Below are positions 11,359 to 23,571 of a stretch of DNA of 64,000 nt, in pieces; the stretch's first letter is position 1; each line of letters begins with the position of its first letter. Origin of the DNA: Gonocerus acuteangulatus. Taxonomy: Eukaryota; Arthropoda; Insecta; Hemiptera; Coreidae. The stretch spans positions 28,118,510 through 28,182,509 of the forward strand of contig OX328128.1 of assembly GCA_946811695.1 (NCBI GenBank). Reading direction: 5' to 3'. The notes below the pieces were generated by a model. That model was not told the DNA's origin and made no database searches. It saw only the letters and a program-made list of their open reading frames with translations. The position numbers were made by a program, and so were the translations under genes.

Positions 11359-11556
11359 CAAATTTCAACCACCGTTATTTTCGGTCTCTAGGGGTTCTGA
11401 AACGCGAAATTTTCTAGTCGGCACTTTCGGATTGTTTCATTGTATTAGACATGCGCGCCGCGCCGGCGCCGCTACGCCACGCCGGGTTTTGAGTGGCGCG
11501 CCGCCGCCGAGCCTATTCAGTCGGCGCGCCGATTTCGTTGGCAATACTTGACGAAA
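10647..11556 (-). repeat. Inverted duplicate of 8873-10646 with internal deletion
   Basis: Reading outward from a 9-bp spacer (10647-10655), this segment is the near-exact reverse complement of the preceding sequence: the relic (10656-10876), the MITE-1 half (10877-11051), then a jump to the family X left part (11053-11556). About 888 bp of the left arm (roughly 9363-10250) is missing. At 11553-11592 a 40-bp direct copy of 10607-10646 follows, sharing GAAA with the end of the inverted arm. Arms are almost identical apart from TA-tract length, so the event is recent or an assembly artefact. Confidence 0.85.
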
Positions 11557-11601
11557 ATATTAAAATATGTTTTTTCAACAAACTTAATGATCCAATATCT
11601 T

Positions 11602-11858
11602 AAAAATTTTGTTTTTGTAGACAGATAATCAGTAAAAAAAAATACAAAAGTCAATTTATTAAAACTACTCTACATGTTTCGCATCCCCTGACTGCCTCTT
11701 CAGAAGCATTAAAATAAATACAGCCTAAAGGAACCTAAGCAAACCTACTTGGTATCAATCAGGCGTTTAAAATATCGATACAATCACTGAATTAAAAAAA
11801 AAAAAAAGTGTTAATTTTGACTTTTATTGAGTTACCTTCCGACTAAAAAAGAAAAAGG
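11602..11858 (-). repeat. Penelope-like relic with hammerhead-like motif
   Basis: On the minus strand, CTGAAGA (about 11688-11694) is followed by GGC...GC and GAAACATG (11668-11706), the same order as in the Penelope-like ends elsewhere in the window. No coding remains are recognisable. Confidence 0.4.
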
Positions 11859-12006
11859 TTTTAGCACTTTCCTCCGAAGGAAAGCAGCTATTGAGGTTGC
11901 ACTCATGACGGAATTTTAGAAAAATTTCTTCGAATCTTTATCGATCCTACCTAGTAGACACCGAAAATGACCCCCGATAAAATTGATATAGTATATAACG
12001 AACGAG

Positions 12007-12076
<70 letters not shown>

Positions 12077-12900
12077 TATTTATAGTTATATATGTGTCCG
12101 TTAACGCGATACAGGTCAGAGTTTTTGTTTTTTCGCCACGAAACCTGGTTTATAGTATTCCCACATCAAACGATTGAAAAAATAAAAAAAATAGTGTTAA
12201 ATAAAAAAAAATAATAATAAAATAAAAATAAAGAAGAAAAAAAGATTTTAAAAATAATTAAAAAATAAATCAAAAAATTAAATAAAATAAATAAATAGAT
12301 AATATAACGAATATATACATTTTTAAGTGTGTTTTCCTTTTTCTTTAAGGACATCTGAATCTGGTTCTTATATCTATGCAAAAATAATATTTTCCAAGCA
12401 AGATTAACAACTGCAATTTTACACAACCCTGTCTCAAACACACAACACTGAAAACACATCCTAACATTAAACTCTTAGGGCGGAGATGACCAAGCATTTT
12501 TCTATTCTTAAACCACCAACCTAACCTAACCAAACGATTGAACGAGTTCGTTAACCAACAAAATCGGTCCATCAGGAGGTGGAGGGGTTTACTGCGGAGC
12601 GGTTAAGTAGTTATTTGCCAATAAAAGTCGTAATTTTTGTTATATTTCAACGAAACTCGTTGAAATATAACAACGTCAACTGAAGAGAAAAATGTTTTGA
12701 AAAACTCTGGAAGGAAATTAATTACAAAAGTAATAATTGAAACCGGTGTTTATAATAAATTCAAAAGAGCGGAACTATTTATGTTTTTATTTTATTTATC
12801 TATCTGGGTTATTTTAAGCAAATTTTTCAGGAATACACTCGATACTACCCAATTCTGAGGAAAGTGCTTAGTTATGCAGCTCCTGCGTGACGGACTTTTT
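11859..12900 (+). mobile_element. Family A element, copy with internal insertion
   Basis: Begins TTTTAGCACTTTCCTCCGAAGG, then GTCTACTAGG reversed flank, (TA)n at 12009-12072, AACGCGATACAGGTCAGAG, about one remaining tandem unit (12540-12680), and the terminal block GCTTAGTTATGCAGCTCCTGC (split here as 12867-12887) followed by a T run. Compared with 22253-23410 it has lost tandem units and carries a foreign insert at 12179-12530. Confidence 0.6.
12179..12530. mobile_element. Insertion with 12-bp target duplication inside family A
   Basis: The 12-mer CAAACGATTGAA occurs at 12167-12178 and again at 12531-12542, whereas intact family A copies have it once. The 352-bp insert is A-rich at its left end and closes with CCAACCTAACCTAAC, which read in reverse contains GGTTAGGTTAGG, two units of the arthropod telomere-type TTAGG. 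No protein domain is recognisable. The class is unknown; the long duplication suggests a retroposon. Confidence 0.6.
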
Positions 12901-14030
12901 TTTCTTCCGATTTTCTGGTAGCAAAATCCCCGGTTTCAAGTAAATGAATTGCTTTATTCTGTTTGCAGCATATTTTATTGAAATCTGTTTACAATAATGG
13001 CGAAAGGTTGCTTGTAATAATCGTATTGTCACGTAAGCAATTATTTAGCTTCGAGGTACCCATAGGTCATAGATTACGTAACCACGAGTTCCATGTCGAT
13101 GTAATTAACATTCCTAAACACTAGAATGGGGGTATATTAAAAATAAAAAAATTTAGATGGCATTTATGAACCGAAAGGCGCATCGGCTTACGTAGCGAAA
13201 ATGACCAGTTCTTTCTCCTGAGAGAAAAATCTACCGCCAAAGAGGTAGGAGCCGAAATATTCTCGGATCTCTAAGTGGCGACTGTTGTGATATGCCTAGC
13301 CTTCATTCCTCACTGCTCAGGAATGAAGTGGCCCCGGCTCTTTTTATTGAACGAAAAGAAACCTAACGACGCGCGGTCTTTTTGTCTGAGAGTAATGGCC
13401 GACAGCTTCTGTATCTCGTACCGTTATTTCATTACTCTATGCTGACCGCATGTTGCAATTCTTTGCATTACGCGCTCTCCTTAAGAGGCTGGTCGCGTAT
13501 TCGCTCGCCGACATTTGCGGTTCGAGAAGAAATCATGGTATCCATTTATTTATCACAATTAGCCTGAGAGCTTCCGATTTTTCCATTGGTCTAAAGACAT
13601 CAACAAAGATAGAATAGAATATACTTTTTTTTTTTTACAGAAACTCATATATGAGATTTGATAAACTTAACAATTTAAGAATTAACAGATTCAACTCAGG
13701 ATGATAATTCCATATAGAAGAAATGCAGATGAGAAAATGAAACCTTTCATAGTACAAGAAAAAGCCGATCGTTCACATTAGTTTTTGACTGCAATAATGT
13801 ATGGATGTATATCTCTCGCTTTCAACTAATTACAAAAATCAGCTGACTTTCATGAATTGTATCACAAAAATACTTCTAAAAAGGAAATTGTACAGAATCC
13901 ACCCACCGTACTGTATTTATTTTTGGGCGAAATAAATCGTTGCAATTTTGACCTTGGGTAAGCGAAAAGAACTACTTCAGTGGGATTTATTTAAATTTGT
14001 TCTAAAAAAAAAACTCTGGCCTGTATCGTG
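12901..14030. other. Unassigned stretch with a GC-richer segment
   Basis: Mostly AT-rich. A higher-GC segment lies at about 13150-13530, with a 9-bp-stem hairpin near 13301-13326 (TTCATTCCT ... AGGAATGAA). A 61-codon ORF at 13382-13567 has no recognisable similarity. No splice-consistent exon was found. Confidence 0.4.
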
Positions 14031-14062
14031 TTAACGGACACATATATAACTAACTATATGTG

Positions 14063-14117
<55 letters not shown>

Positions 14118-14245
14118 TTGAAGGGGGGTCATTTTCGGTGTCTACTAGGTAGGATCGATAAAGATTCGAAGAAATTTTTCAAAAATTCCGTCATGAGTGC
14201 AACCTCAATAGCTACTTTCCTTCGGAGGAAAGTGCTAAAAAAATG
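14031..14245 (-). repeat. Family A fragment around its (TA)n tract
   Basis: Contains TATCGTGTTAACGGACACA, (TA)n at 14071-14113, GGGGGGTCATTTTCGGTG, CTACTAGGTAGGATCGAT and CTTCCTTCGGAGGAAAGTGC. These match both sides of the tract in the 1898-3851 copy. Confidence 0.7.
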
Positions 14246-14569
14246 TAAAATAGAATTTTCGTTTTGGGTACTTCATAAAAACGGAACCAGTTTTTCGCAA
14301 GTTTCTATAGGGATTTATATGATTTAAAAAGGATTTATATAATATATATAAGGATTAGGTTACATTTGGGGACCCCAGAGGTGAAGGGGTCTAAGTAACA
14401 AACTCAATGTTTTGAGGAAAATGGTGTCAAATTTGAACACATCCTACTAATATTTCTAATGTGACACAACTCATCTTGTGTCATAGATCTTATTAAATTT
14501 ATTTTTAAGGGGTTTAAGACACATTTTTACCGATCAAATCAAAATGTCCCCTTATATGGGCCCATGATA

Positions 14570-14822
14570 TCGTCGATACAAAAGCAAACTAACGAATATG
14601 AAAATCACCACTTTTCAGAGTGGAAAAGTATTCATTCATAACTTTTTTTTTGGACGGTCAAATATTCGGCAGATTTGACCTTTTGATAGTGGAATACTTT
14701 CCCTTTAATAGAGTGAAATCAGATTCAAGAATTTACCGCACATAAGTCCAGCAGAAATTAGTAAAGATTGACAATGAAAGATGCATTTTTTCATATTCGT
14801 TAGTTTGCTTTTGTATCGACGA
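14570..14822 (+). mobile_element. MITE with TA target duplication, copy 1
   Basis: Inverted repeats of about 35 bp (TCGTCGATACAAAAGCAAAC ... and its reverse complement) bound a 253-bp element, flanked by TA on both sides as in Tc1/mariner-type insertions. There is no ORF. A second copy lies at 40900-41150. Confidence 0.85.
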
Positions 14823-14897
14823 TATAAGCTCGTGAAGTTTTGCCATTTAAATTTGGAACACCTTGTATATATATTTTTTTTAATATATACTATTCTG

Positions 14898-15095
14898 GCC
14901 AACGGCCATAGCCACGTTGAATACACCGGTTCCCGTAGATCACCGAAGTTAAGCAACGTCGGGCGTGGTCTGTACCTGAATGGGTGACCGACCACGTGCT
15001 GTTGGCATTAGAAAAGGGTGGCAACCTGTAGATAGCCCGGCGCTAATAGCCAAATAGTTGATGCGCCGTAAAAAAAAAAAAAAAAAAAAAAAAAA
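14898..15095 (+). mobile_element. SINE family 1, 5S rRNA-derived
   Basis: Positions 14898-15006 are a 5S rRNA-like head (GCCAACGGCCAT, ATCACCGAAGTTAAGCAACG, TCGGGCGTGGT, GGGTGACCG, CACGTGCTGTTGGC) that includes the pol III internal control region. It lacks about 10 nt before CCACGTG compared with a typical animal 5S gene. A core AGAAAAGGGTGGCAACCTGT follows, then a tail GGCGCTAATAGCC ... GCGCCGT and poly-A (15070-15095). An 8-bp duplication CTATTCTG (14890-14897, 15097-15104) proves retroposition, so this is a SINE and not a working 5S gene. Confidence 0.93.
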
Positions 15096-15160
15096 TCTAT
15101 TCTGAATTGGAACAGTGACTGACTTGTGACGTGGCTAATGTATATGAACAGACCTTAAGG

Positions 15161-15898
15161 GGGTCTTTTTGCGAAGACCACATCCAGTTACTTTTGAATT
15201 AGCAGTAGTGATTTATAACAGTTACTTGAACTCGCTGATAAGCTTACTGATTAGCTTACAGGTTCTTTGCAGGTTATCTATTACTACTTGACACGTTATC
15301 TGCGGTTATAATCCATATTAGATAATTGAAAGCAATATTTATTAATAAAAAGGTTAATATGATCAAAATCAATTCTCTTAACTACGAAAAAAGTTATTAA
15401 GCATTAAAGTTAACTGTTTTGCAGGTTATGAAGGATAACATAAACAATAATATTTGTAAACATACATATTTTATTCCTTTTTTTTCTCTCCCTCTTTTCG
15501 GATATTTTACATTTATTTAGCATTATGGGCATACGTGCTATGCGTTTCCGCTCGCTGCGCTTGCTCAAGAAGATATCGAAACTCTAGTCAATCCAACTCG
15601 CTAAAATTAATAGAATTCTATTAATTTTTGCGAGTAAAACCAATCGCTTTTTATTTGTCAGGAACATCACGAACTAATTGTAAAGACCCATTTTTCTCAC
15701 AAACATAAGCAGAGCTTTTTCATAAACAAACGCTAATTCACTGTTGAAGATTACTTTACTCCCAGCAAGAACCAATACAATTGCTCATCGGAATCTTCCA
15801 ATAGGAAGGCAAAGGAGTTATGCGCATGCGCTGAATCACTGATAGAATCACTATTGCTACTTCAAAAGTAACTGGATGTGGTCTTCGCAAAAAGACCC
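15161..15898 (-). mobile_element. MITE-1, complete copy
   Basis: Both 53-bp terminal repeats are present (GGGTCTTTTTGCGAAGACC and its reverse complement). Flanks CCTTAAGG (15153-15160) and TCTTAAGG (15899-15906) match at 7 of 8 positions as the target duplication. It is 738 bp long, in reverse orientation to the 4550-5334 copy, and has no transposase. Confidence 0.85.
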
Positions 15899-16103
15899 TC
15901 TTAAGGATATTCGGATGGCAATTTGTTTCGTGAAATCAGACTTTTGTCGATAAGAATCGTAGTTTGGTGTGTCCTCTCCCCGAAGGAAGGAGAGCAGCCA
16001 CCAATCCAAACAAGATTTTTGGTCTTAGACAAAAGAATGAATTATAAGAGGGCAATGCTAGAGACTAGGTCCAGGTAGACAGGGCTAATGAAGGGTTGGG
16101 ACA

Positions 16104-16380
16104 ATGGCTGGTAGAGGGGGTAATAGACCCGTAGATTACAGGGCGGTAACTTGGGGCTCTCGCCTCGGGTACAGTCCCTGGGAGGAGTGGTTCTTCAAGG
16201 GTGGAAGAGGACTGTACCGTAGCGGATTCTCTGATCAGTGGGTTCGCTCGTCCGTCGGAGGACGGGGGGATCGTGAGAAAGAAGGCTTCAACCTGGGGAA
16301 CAAAAAGGAAATCAATATTTTACAGTGGAATCTATAGATGGATGGAATAGCTCAACTGCGCATGCTCAAACTTAAAGGAA
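16104..16380 (+). pseudogene. Non-LTR retrotransposon ORF2 start, decayed
   Basis: A 77-codon ORF (16104-16337) ends in NILQWNL followed by a stop. ILQWNLNG is the usual opening of the apurinic endonuclease domain of Jockey/R1/I-type LINE ORF2 proteins; the preceding Gly/Arg-rich stretch would be the linker upstream of it. After the stop, MDGIAQLRMLKLKG could be the decayed continuation. The remainder is lost where a SINE follows. The assignment rests on one short motif. Confidence 0.4.
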
Positions 16381-16414
16381 GTAAATGTTCCATTCTATTC
16401 GGCCATTTGCAAGG

Positions 16415-16553
16415 ACGTTTAATTTATTTTCACGACGCGTCACCTTGACAACTAGGCCACTAGGGCCCATCCCAAAACGTGCTGTAGGTGGGACTTGAAC
16501 TCGCATCTCTTGTAAGAGGACCCAAAACCTTAGCCACTGGACCACGGGGGGCC
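16415..16553 (-). mobile_element. SINE family 3, tRNA-derived
   Basis: On the minus strand: GGCCCCCCGTGGTCCAGTGG (A-box region), GAGTTCAAGTCCC (B-box), then a tail with TAGTGGCCTAGTTGTC ... GTGAAAATAAA related to the tail of the 5S SINE. The body is shorter than in the 5391-5560 copy. Confidence 0.65.
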
Positions 16554-16889
16554 AAAAAATTCGTTTAATCAACAAAACATTCAGTGGCTTATTATAAGTC
16601 CGAATCGCAGGGGCTGTTAACCTCCTTATCTTTTGTGCCATTTGGAAAGCTAGGAATAGAAGAGGTTAATGTTTTGTCCTTATCTTTCGTGACAAATGTA
16701 AACACGTCTAAAAATGCAAAAAGTAATCTCAAAGCGAAGCAAGATCTTAGGCAAACTGACAGAATCCTTAGCGGAAATTAGTCCATTTAAAACCCGCATA
16801 AAAAATCTTATTTGTAAAAAAATTGATAAGCGTTCGAATACATTTACATAAATCCAAAAATCCAGAGAAAAATCTACTTTTATCCATGT

Positions 16890-17060
16890 ATAAATTTGAA
16901 CCATCGTTATTTTCGTGTTCATGGGTTCAGACAAATAAATTTTTATATACAAATTTGAACTACTTGAGTCATTTCGGGGTTCTGAAACATGAATTATTCT
17001 AGTCGGCACTTCATCGGGTCAACCTCAAAGAAAGGAGGTTCCACTCTTTGGGAGGCATAT
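16890..17060 (-). repeat. Family X head fragment
   Basis: In reverse, this carries the hairpin-like GGAGG region, GTGCCGACTAGAATAATTC, GTTTCAGAACCCC and ATTTGAACCATCGTTATTTT, matching the left part of family X (compare 27040-27115). The TA tract is absent. Confidence 0.55.
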
Positions 17061-17756
17061 TATATTGTTTATTTAATCGATCAAAAAGGTATGTAAGAAA
17101 AAAAAACAAAAAAAAACGTTAAAGTTGTCAGAGATAACCTTTGTAGATAAGCCTACCTTCAACGAAGAATTTCAGCGATACAAAAATTTATGATCATAAA
17201 ATTTTAGTTATGTTCTTCCAAAGAAACTTGTCACGACGCATAGTGGTGCCGATAGGGAAGACCCCCAAAAACCGAAGGTGTTCGATTCTGTTTGAATTAA
17301 CATTTTTTCATACCTAATTAGTTGTAGGTATCTAATTAGTTGTTTAATATTGCCTTTACATTTTATTAATAGTTCTGATCACAAAGCATCTTTTTTTTGG
17401 CAGTGACAAAAACTTTCACAGTCTTTACTGAAAAGTAAAATAATATTGTGTACATCTTATTTTATTCCTGAATAATTGGTATTACCCAGGAAGGCTCTTG
17501 TGTATAGCTCGTGTGTAGCTTGTGTGTAGCTTTTAGACGAATTTTCTTTTGTGCCATGAACTTGGTGTATATAGGTTGTGAAGATATCTGTAATGAAACT
17601 AAATTATTCTTAGTTTACTTGGTGTAAAAAAAAAAAAAAAAAATAACGGTACTTAGCTATCCTCTCCACATAGTTTTACCAAAAGGTACATGTTTTGACG
17701 TTGCTGTCCTATACATTTTCTTGCCGTCCTCGGCCGTATGTGTGCACAGCCTGATG
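17061..17756. other. Unassigned stretch before the satellite
   Basis: AT-rich with a poly-A run at 17626-17642. The last 30 bp (AGCCTGATGAAACGAAGCG) merge into the first satellite unit. No gene signal. Confidence 0.4.
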
Positions 17757-20700
17757 AAACGAAGCGATGTGATTATTATTATCCTAACTTAGCGATGTGA
17801 TTATTTATTATCCTAACTTAGCGATGTGATTATTACTATCCTAACTTAGCGATGTGATTATTATTATCCTAACTTAGCGATGTGATTATTTATTATCCTA
17901 ACTTAGCGATGTGATTATTACTATCCTAACTTAGCGATGTGATTATTATTATCCTAACTTAGCGATGTGATTATTTATTATCCTAACTTAGCGATGTGAT
18001 TATTATTATCCTAACTTAGCGATGTGATTATTATTATCCTAACTTAGCGATGTGATTATTTATTATCCTAACTTAGCGATGTGATTATTATTATCCTAAC
18101 TTAGCGATGTGATTATTATTATCCTAACTTAGCGATGTGATTATTTATTATCCTAACTTAGCGATGTGATTATTTATTATCCTAACTTAGCGATGTGATT
18201 ATTACTATCCTAACTTAGCGATGTGATTATTTATTATCCTAACTTAGCGATGTGATTATTACTATCCTAACTTAGCGATGTGATTATTATTATCCTAACT
18301 TAGCGATGTGATTATTATTATCCTAACTTAGCGATGTGATTATTTATTATCCTAACTTAGCGATGTGATTATTTATTATCCTAACTTAGCGATGTGATTA
18401 TTATTATCCTAACTTAGCGATGTGATTATTATTATCCTAACTTAGCGATGTGATTATTTATTATCCTAACTTAGCGATGTGATTATTATTATCCTAACTT
18501 AGCGATGTGATTATTATTATCCTAACTTAGCGATGTGATTATTATTATCCTAACTTAGCGATGTGATTATTTATTATCCTAACTTAGCGATGTGATTATT
18601 ATTATCCTAACTTAGCGATGTGATTATTTATCATCCTAACTTAGCGATGTGATTATTATTATCCTAACTTAGCGATGTGATTATTATTATCCTAACTTAG
18701 CGATGTGATTATTATTATCCTAACTTAGCGATGTGATTATTATTATCCTAACTTAGCGATGTGATTATTATTATCCTAACTTAGCGATGTGATTATTATT
18801 ATCCTAACTTAGCGATGTGATTATTTATTATCCTAACTTAGCGATGTGATTATTATTATCCTAACTTAGCGATGTGATTATTATTATCCTAACTTAGCGA
18901 TGTGATTATTATTATCCTAACTTAGCGATGTGATTATTATTATCCTAACTTAGCGATGTGATTATTATTATCCTAACTTAGCGATGTGATTATTATTATC
19001 CTAACTTAGCGATGTGATTATTTATTATCCTAACTTAGCGATGTGATTATTATTATCCTAACTTAGAGATGTGATTATTATTATCCTAACTTAGCGATGT
19101 GATTATTATTATCCTAACTTAGCGATGTGATTATTATTATCCTAACTTAGCGATGTGATTATTATTATCCTAACTTAGCGATGTGATTATTATTATCCTA
19201 ACTTAGCGATGTGATTATTTATTATCCTAACTTAGCGATGTGATTATTATTATCCTAACTTAGCGATGTGATTATTACTATCCTAACTTAGCGATGTGAT
19301 TATTATTATCCTAACTTAGCGATGTGATTATTATTATCCCAACTTAGCGATGTGATTATTTATTATCCTAACTTAGCGATGTGATTATTATTATCCTAAC
19401 TTAGCGATGTGATTATTATTATCCTAACTTAGCGATGTGATTATTTATTATCCTAACTTAGCGATGTGATTATTATTATCCTAACTTAGCGATGTGATTA
19501 TTATTATCCTAACTTAGCGATGTGATTATTATTATCCTAACTTAGCGATGTGATTATTATTATCCTAACTTAGCGATGTGATTATTTATTATCCTAACTT
19601 AGCGATGTGATTACTATTATCCTAACTTAGCGATGTGATTATTATTATCCTAACTTAGCGATGTGATTATTATTATCCTAACTTAGCGATGTGATTATTA
19701 TTATCCTAACTTAGCGATGTGATTATTATTATCCTAACTTAGCGATGTGATTATTATTATCCTAACTTAGCGATGTGATTATTATTATCCTAACTTAGCG
19801 ATGTGATTATTTATTATCCTAACTTAGCGATGTGATTATTTATTATCCTAACTTAGCGATGTGATTATTTATTATCCTAACTTAGCGATGTGATTATTTA
19901 TTATCCTAACTTAGCGATGTGATTATTTATTATCCTAACTTAGCGATGTGATTATTTATTATCCTAACTTAGCGATGTGATTATTATTATCCTAACTTAG
20001 CGATGTGATTATTTATTATCCTAACTTTGCGATGTGATTATTATTATCCTAACTTAGCGATGTGATTATTTATTATCCTAACTTAGCGATGTGATTATTA
20101 TTATCCTAACTTAGCGATGTGATTATTTATTATCCTAACTTAGCGATGTGATTATTTATTATCCTAACTTAGCGATGTGATTATTATTATCCTAACTTAG
20201 CGATGTGATTATTTATTATCCTAACTTAGCGATGTGATTATTATTATCCTAACTTAGCGATGTGATTATTATTAACCTAACTTAGCGATGTGATTATTAT
20301 TATCCTAACTTAGCGATGTGATTATTATTAACCTAACTTAGCGATGTGATTATTATTATCCTAACTTAGCGATGTGATTATTATTATCCTAACTTAGCGA
20401 TGTGATTATTATTATCCTAACTTAGCGATGTGATTATTATTATCCTAACTTAGCGATGTGATTATTATTATCCTAACTTAGCGATGTGATTATTTATTAT
20501 CCTAACTTAGCGATGTGATTATTTATTATCCTAACTTAGCGATGTGATTATTATTATCCTAACTTAGCGATGTGATTATTATTATCCTAACTTAGCGATG
20601 TGATTATTATTATCCTAACTTAGCGATGTGATTATTATTATCCTAACTTAGCGATGTGATTATTTATTATCCTAACTTAGCGATGTGATTATTTATTATC

Positions 20701-20977
20701 CTAACTTAGCGATGTGATTATTTATTATCCTAACTTAGCGATGTGATTATTATTATCCTAACTTAGCGATGTGATTATTTATTATCCTAACTTAGCGATG
20801 TGATTATTATTATCCTAACTTAGCGATGTGATTATTATTAACCTAACTTAGCGATGTGATTATTATTATCCTAACTTAGCGATGTGATTATTATTATCCT
20901 AACTTAGCGATGTGATTATTATTATCCTAACTTAGCGATGTGATTATTATTATCCTAACTTAGCGATGTGATTATTA
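17757..20977 (+). repeat. 28/29-bp satellite array, about 113 units
   Basis: The unit is TTAGCGATGTGATTATTATT plus ATCCTAAC (28 bp), with a 29-bp form having an extra T (GATTATTTATT) and a form with GATTACTATCC. Units are otherwise almost identical over 3.2 kb. Rare point variants occur at about 19065 (TTAGAGATG), 19338 (ATCCCAAC), 20025 (CTTTGCG) and several ATTAACC units between 20270 and 20840. Such homogeneity indicates recent expansion by unequal exchange or rolling amplification. There is no coding capacity. Confidence 0.98.
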
Positions 20978-21149
20978 TACGAAAAACGAGTTTACCATTA
21001 TTATATTCTGCAGAGAGTTATTGGACAGTTTGTGATAGCAAGTAATTAACAGCGAGATCCACCTAATATCTCGTGTGAAACTGTAAACATTTATAAGCAA
21101 AAATTTTAATAAAGACGAATACGACGAAAACATTCAACAGCATTACATT

Positions 21150-21198
21150 CGGCGCTAATGGCCAAGTTGTAGATGCGCCGTAAAAAAAAAAAAAAAAA
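21150..21198 (+). mobile_element. Tail-only SINE insertion (49 bp)
   Basis: The insert consists of CGGCGCTAATGGCC ... GATGCGCCGT plus poly-A, i.e. only the tail shared by SINE families 1 and 3. It is flanked by an 11-bp duplication AGCATTACATT (21139-21149, 21199-21209), so it is a genuine, extremely 5'-truncated retroposition. Confidence 0.85.
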
Positions 21199-21209
21199 AG
21201 CATTACATT

Positions 21210-22252
21210 GCTTGTAAATTTATGCAACTCAGCATTGAGAAATACATTTGGACGTATACATATCTCTACCAATTGAGTAATATATGACTTAAAATTTAAT
21301 GCTTGCTGTTTTTCATGTGTTTGTTATAAAAACCCGTTTATCTTCCAAAATATTTATTCTATCGAATTGGTAGTGGTCTCATTCGGTTCATTACAGACAA
21401 ATACTTCAGAAATGATACCAAAATCAGAATAATTGAAGTACCTAACAGTTTTTTCCTAAAATCGGGCGTTTGACATCGCTGTGCGACGTCACCCTGTGAT
21501 TGGACATATGGCTGCTCACAAGAGAATGGGAATGAGCTGGCGCTTGCCGCCGATTTCAAACGAAATCTGAAACGTCATCTGCTAAAGCACCGGAACTAGC
21601 TGTGTCACCAGCATTATATACTTCCATTATTTTGCCTCGAGAAATTTATTAGCTACCATTAAATCCCGCTACAGTGACCTCAGCACGAGCGTCTCCACTT
21701 TAATCTAGGGAACATTTAGAACGAATTTACAAATCCTCTTCTTAGAATCATCACGGTTAACCATAAAACTTTGAGGCACCTATTTAAAAAATCTATCTGA
21801 TGAAAAAATGAATTTCTGGACATGCCAGACTATGTTCACCAAATTTGCGTGAACCACGAATTTCCTAGGACTGGGGGGGGGGCAAACAATGCAGTAGAGG
21901 TTTCCGATCTGAATCGATCTATGAAAAGATCGATATTTTTAATACAATATATCGATTTTTTGAAAAGATCTCCAAGGGCCGATCTTTATAAAGAATCGAT
22001 TTCCAGGGGCCGATCCTTCAAATTGATCTATCTAAAAATACTTAATCTCACCTCTTGTAACTGAATTTCATTTCTATTATTTAACTGAAGAAGAAATTTA
22101 CGGAACAATGTCCTATGTCCAGTAACAGACTTTCAATACAACAATAACATTATGCAACGACTCAATACCTTCCATTTCTCCAACTAGAGGGAAGAAGGTA
22201 ATATAATAAAAATAAGGTTTCAAACTGTACTCACCATAATTTGTATTACCAT
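21210..22252. other. Unassigned intergenic stretch
   Basis: Contains a GC-richer patch at 21455-21560 with GACGTCACCCTGTGATTGG (CRE-like and inverted CCAAT-like strings) and several GATCGAT/CCGATC words at 21900-22030. No splice-consistent coding exon was found. Confidence 0.35.
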
Positions 22253-23410
<1,158 letters not shown>

Positions 23411-23571
23411 AGTATATAAATAAAAAAGCTTTGAAACATACTTCAATATGTTCAATCTTTTCTTCTTTTACACGCGTACTCGGTAGCTTAATGAACAATC
23501 GTTGTACATTGCGCCCTCAACAGCGAGACGCGGCCTGCGTCTAGCTATCGGAACCATCATAATAAATCCCA

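Noticed and set aside
14898..15006. A genuine 5S rRNA gene
   Set aside because: It lacks about 10 nt of the 5S sequence, continues into a SINE core and poly-A, and has target duplications; the copy at 32135-32320 has the same structure.
17740..17770. Hammerhead-like motif CTGATGA at the satellite start
   Set aside because: There is no helix II between CTGATGA and the following GAA, so the core cannot fold.
17757..20977. A CRISPR array
   Set aside because: Units are contiguous 28/29-mers without unique spacers, in a eukaryotic intergenic context; it is a satellite.
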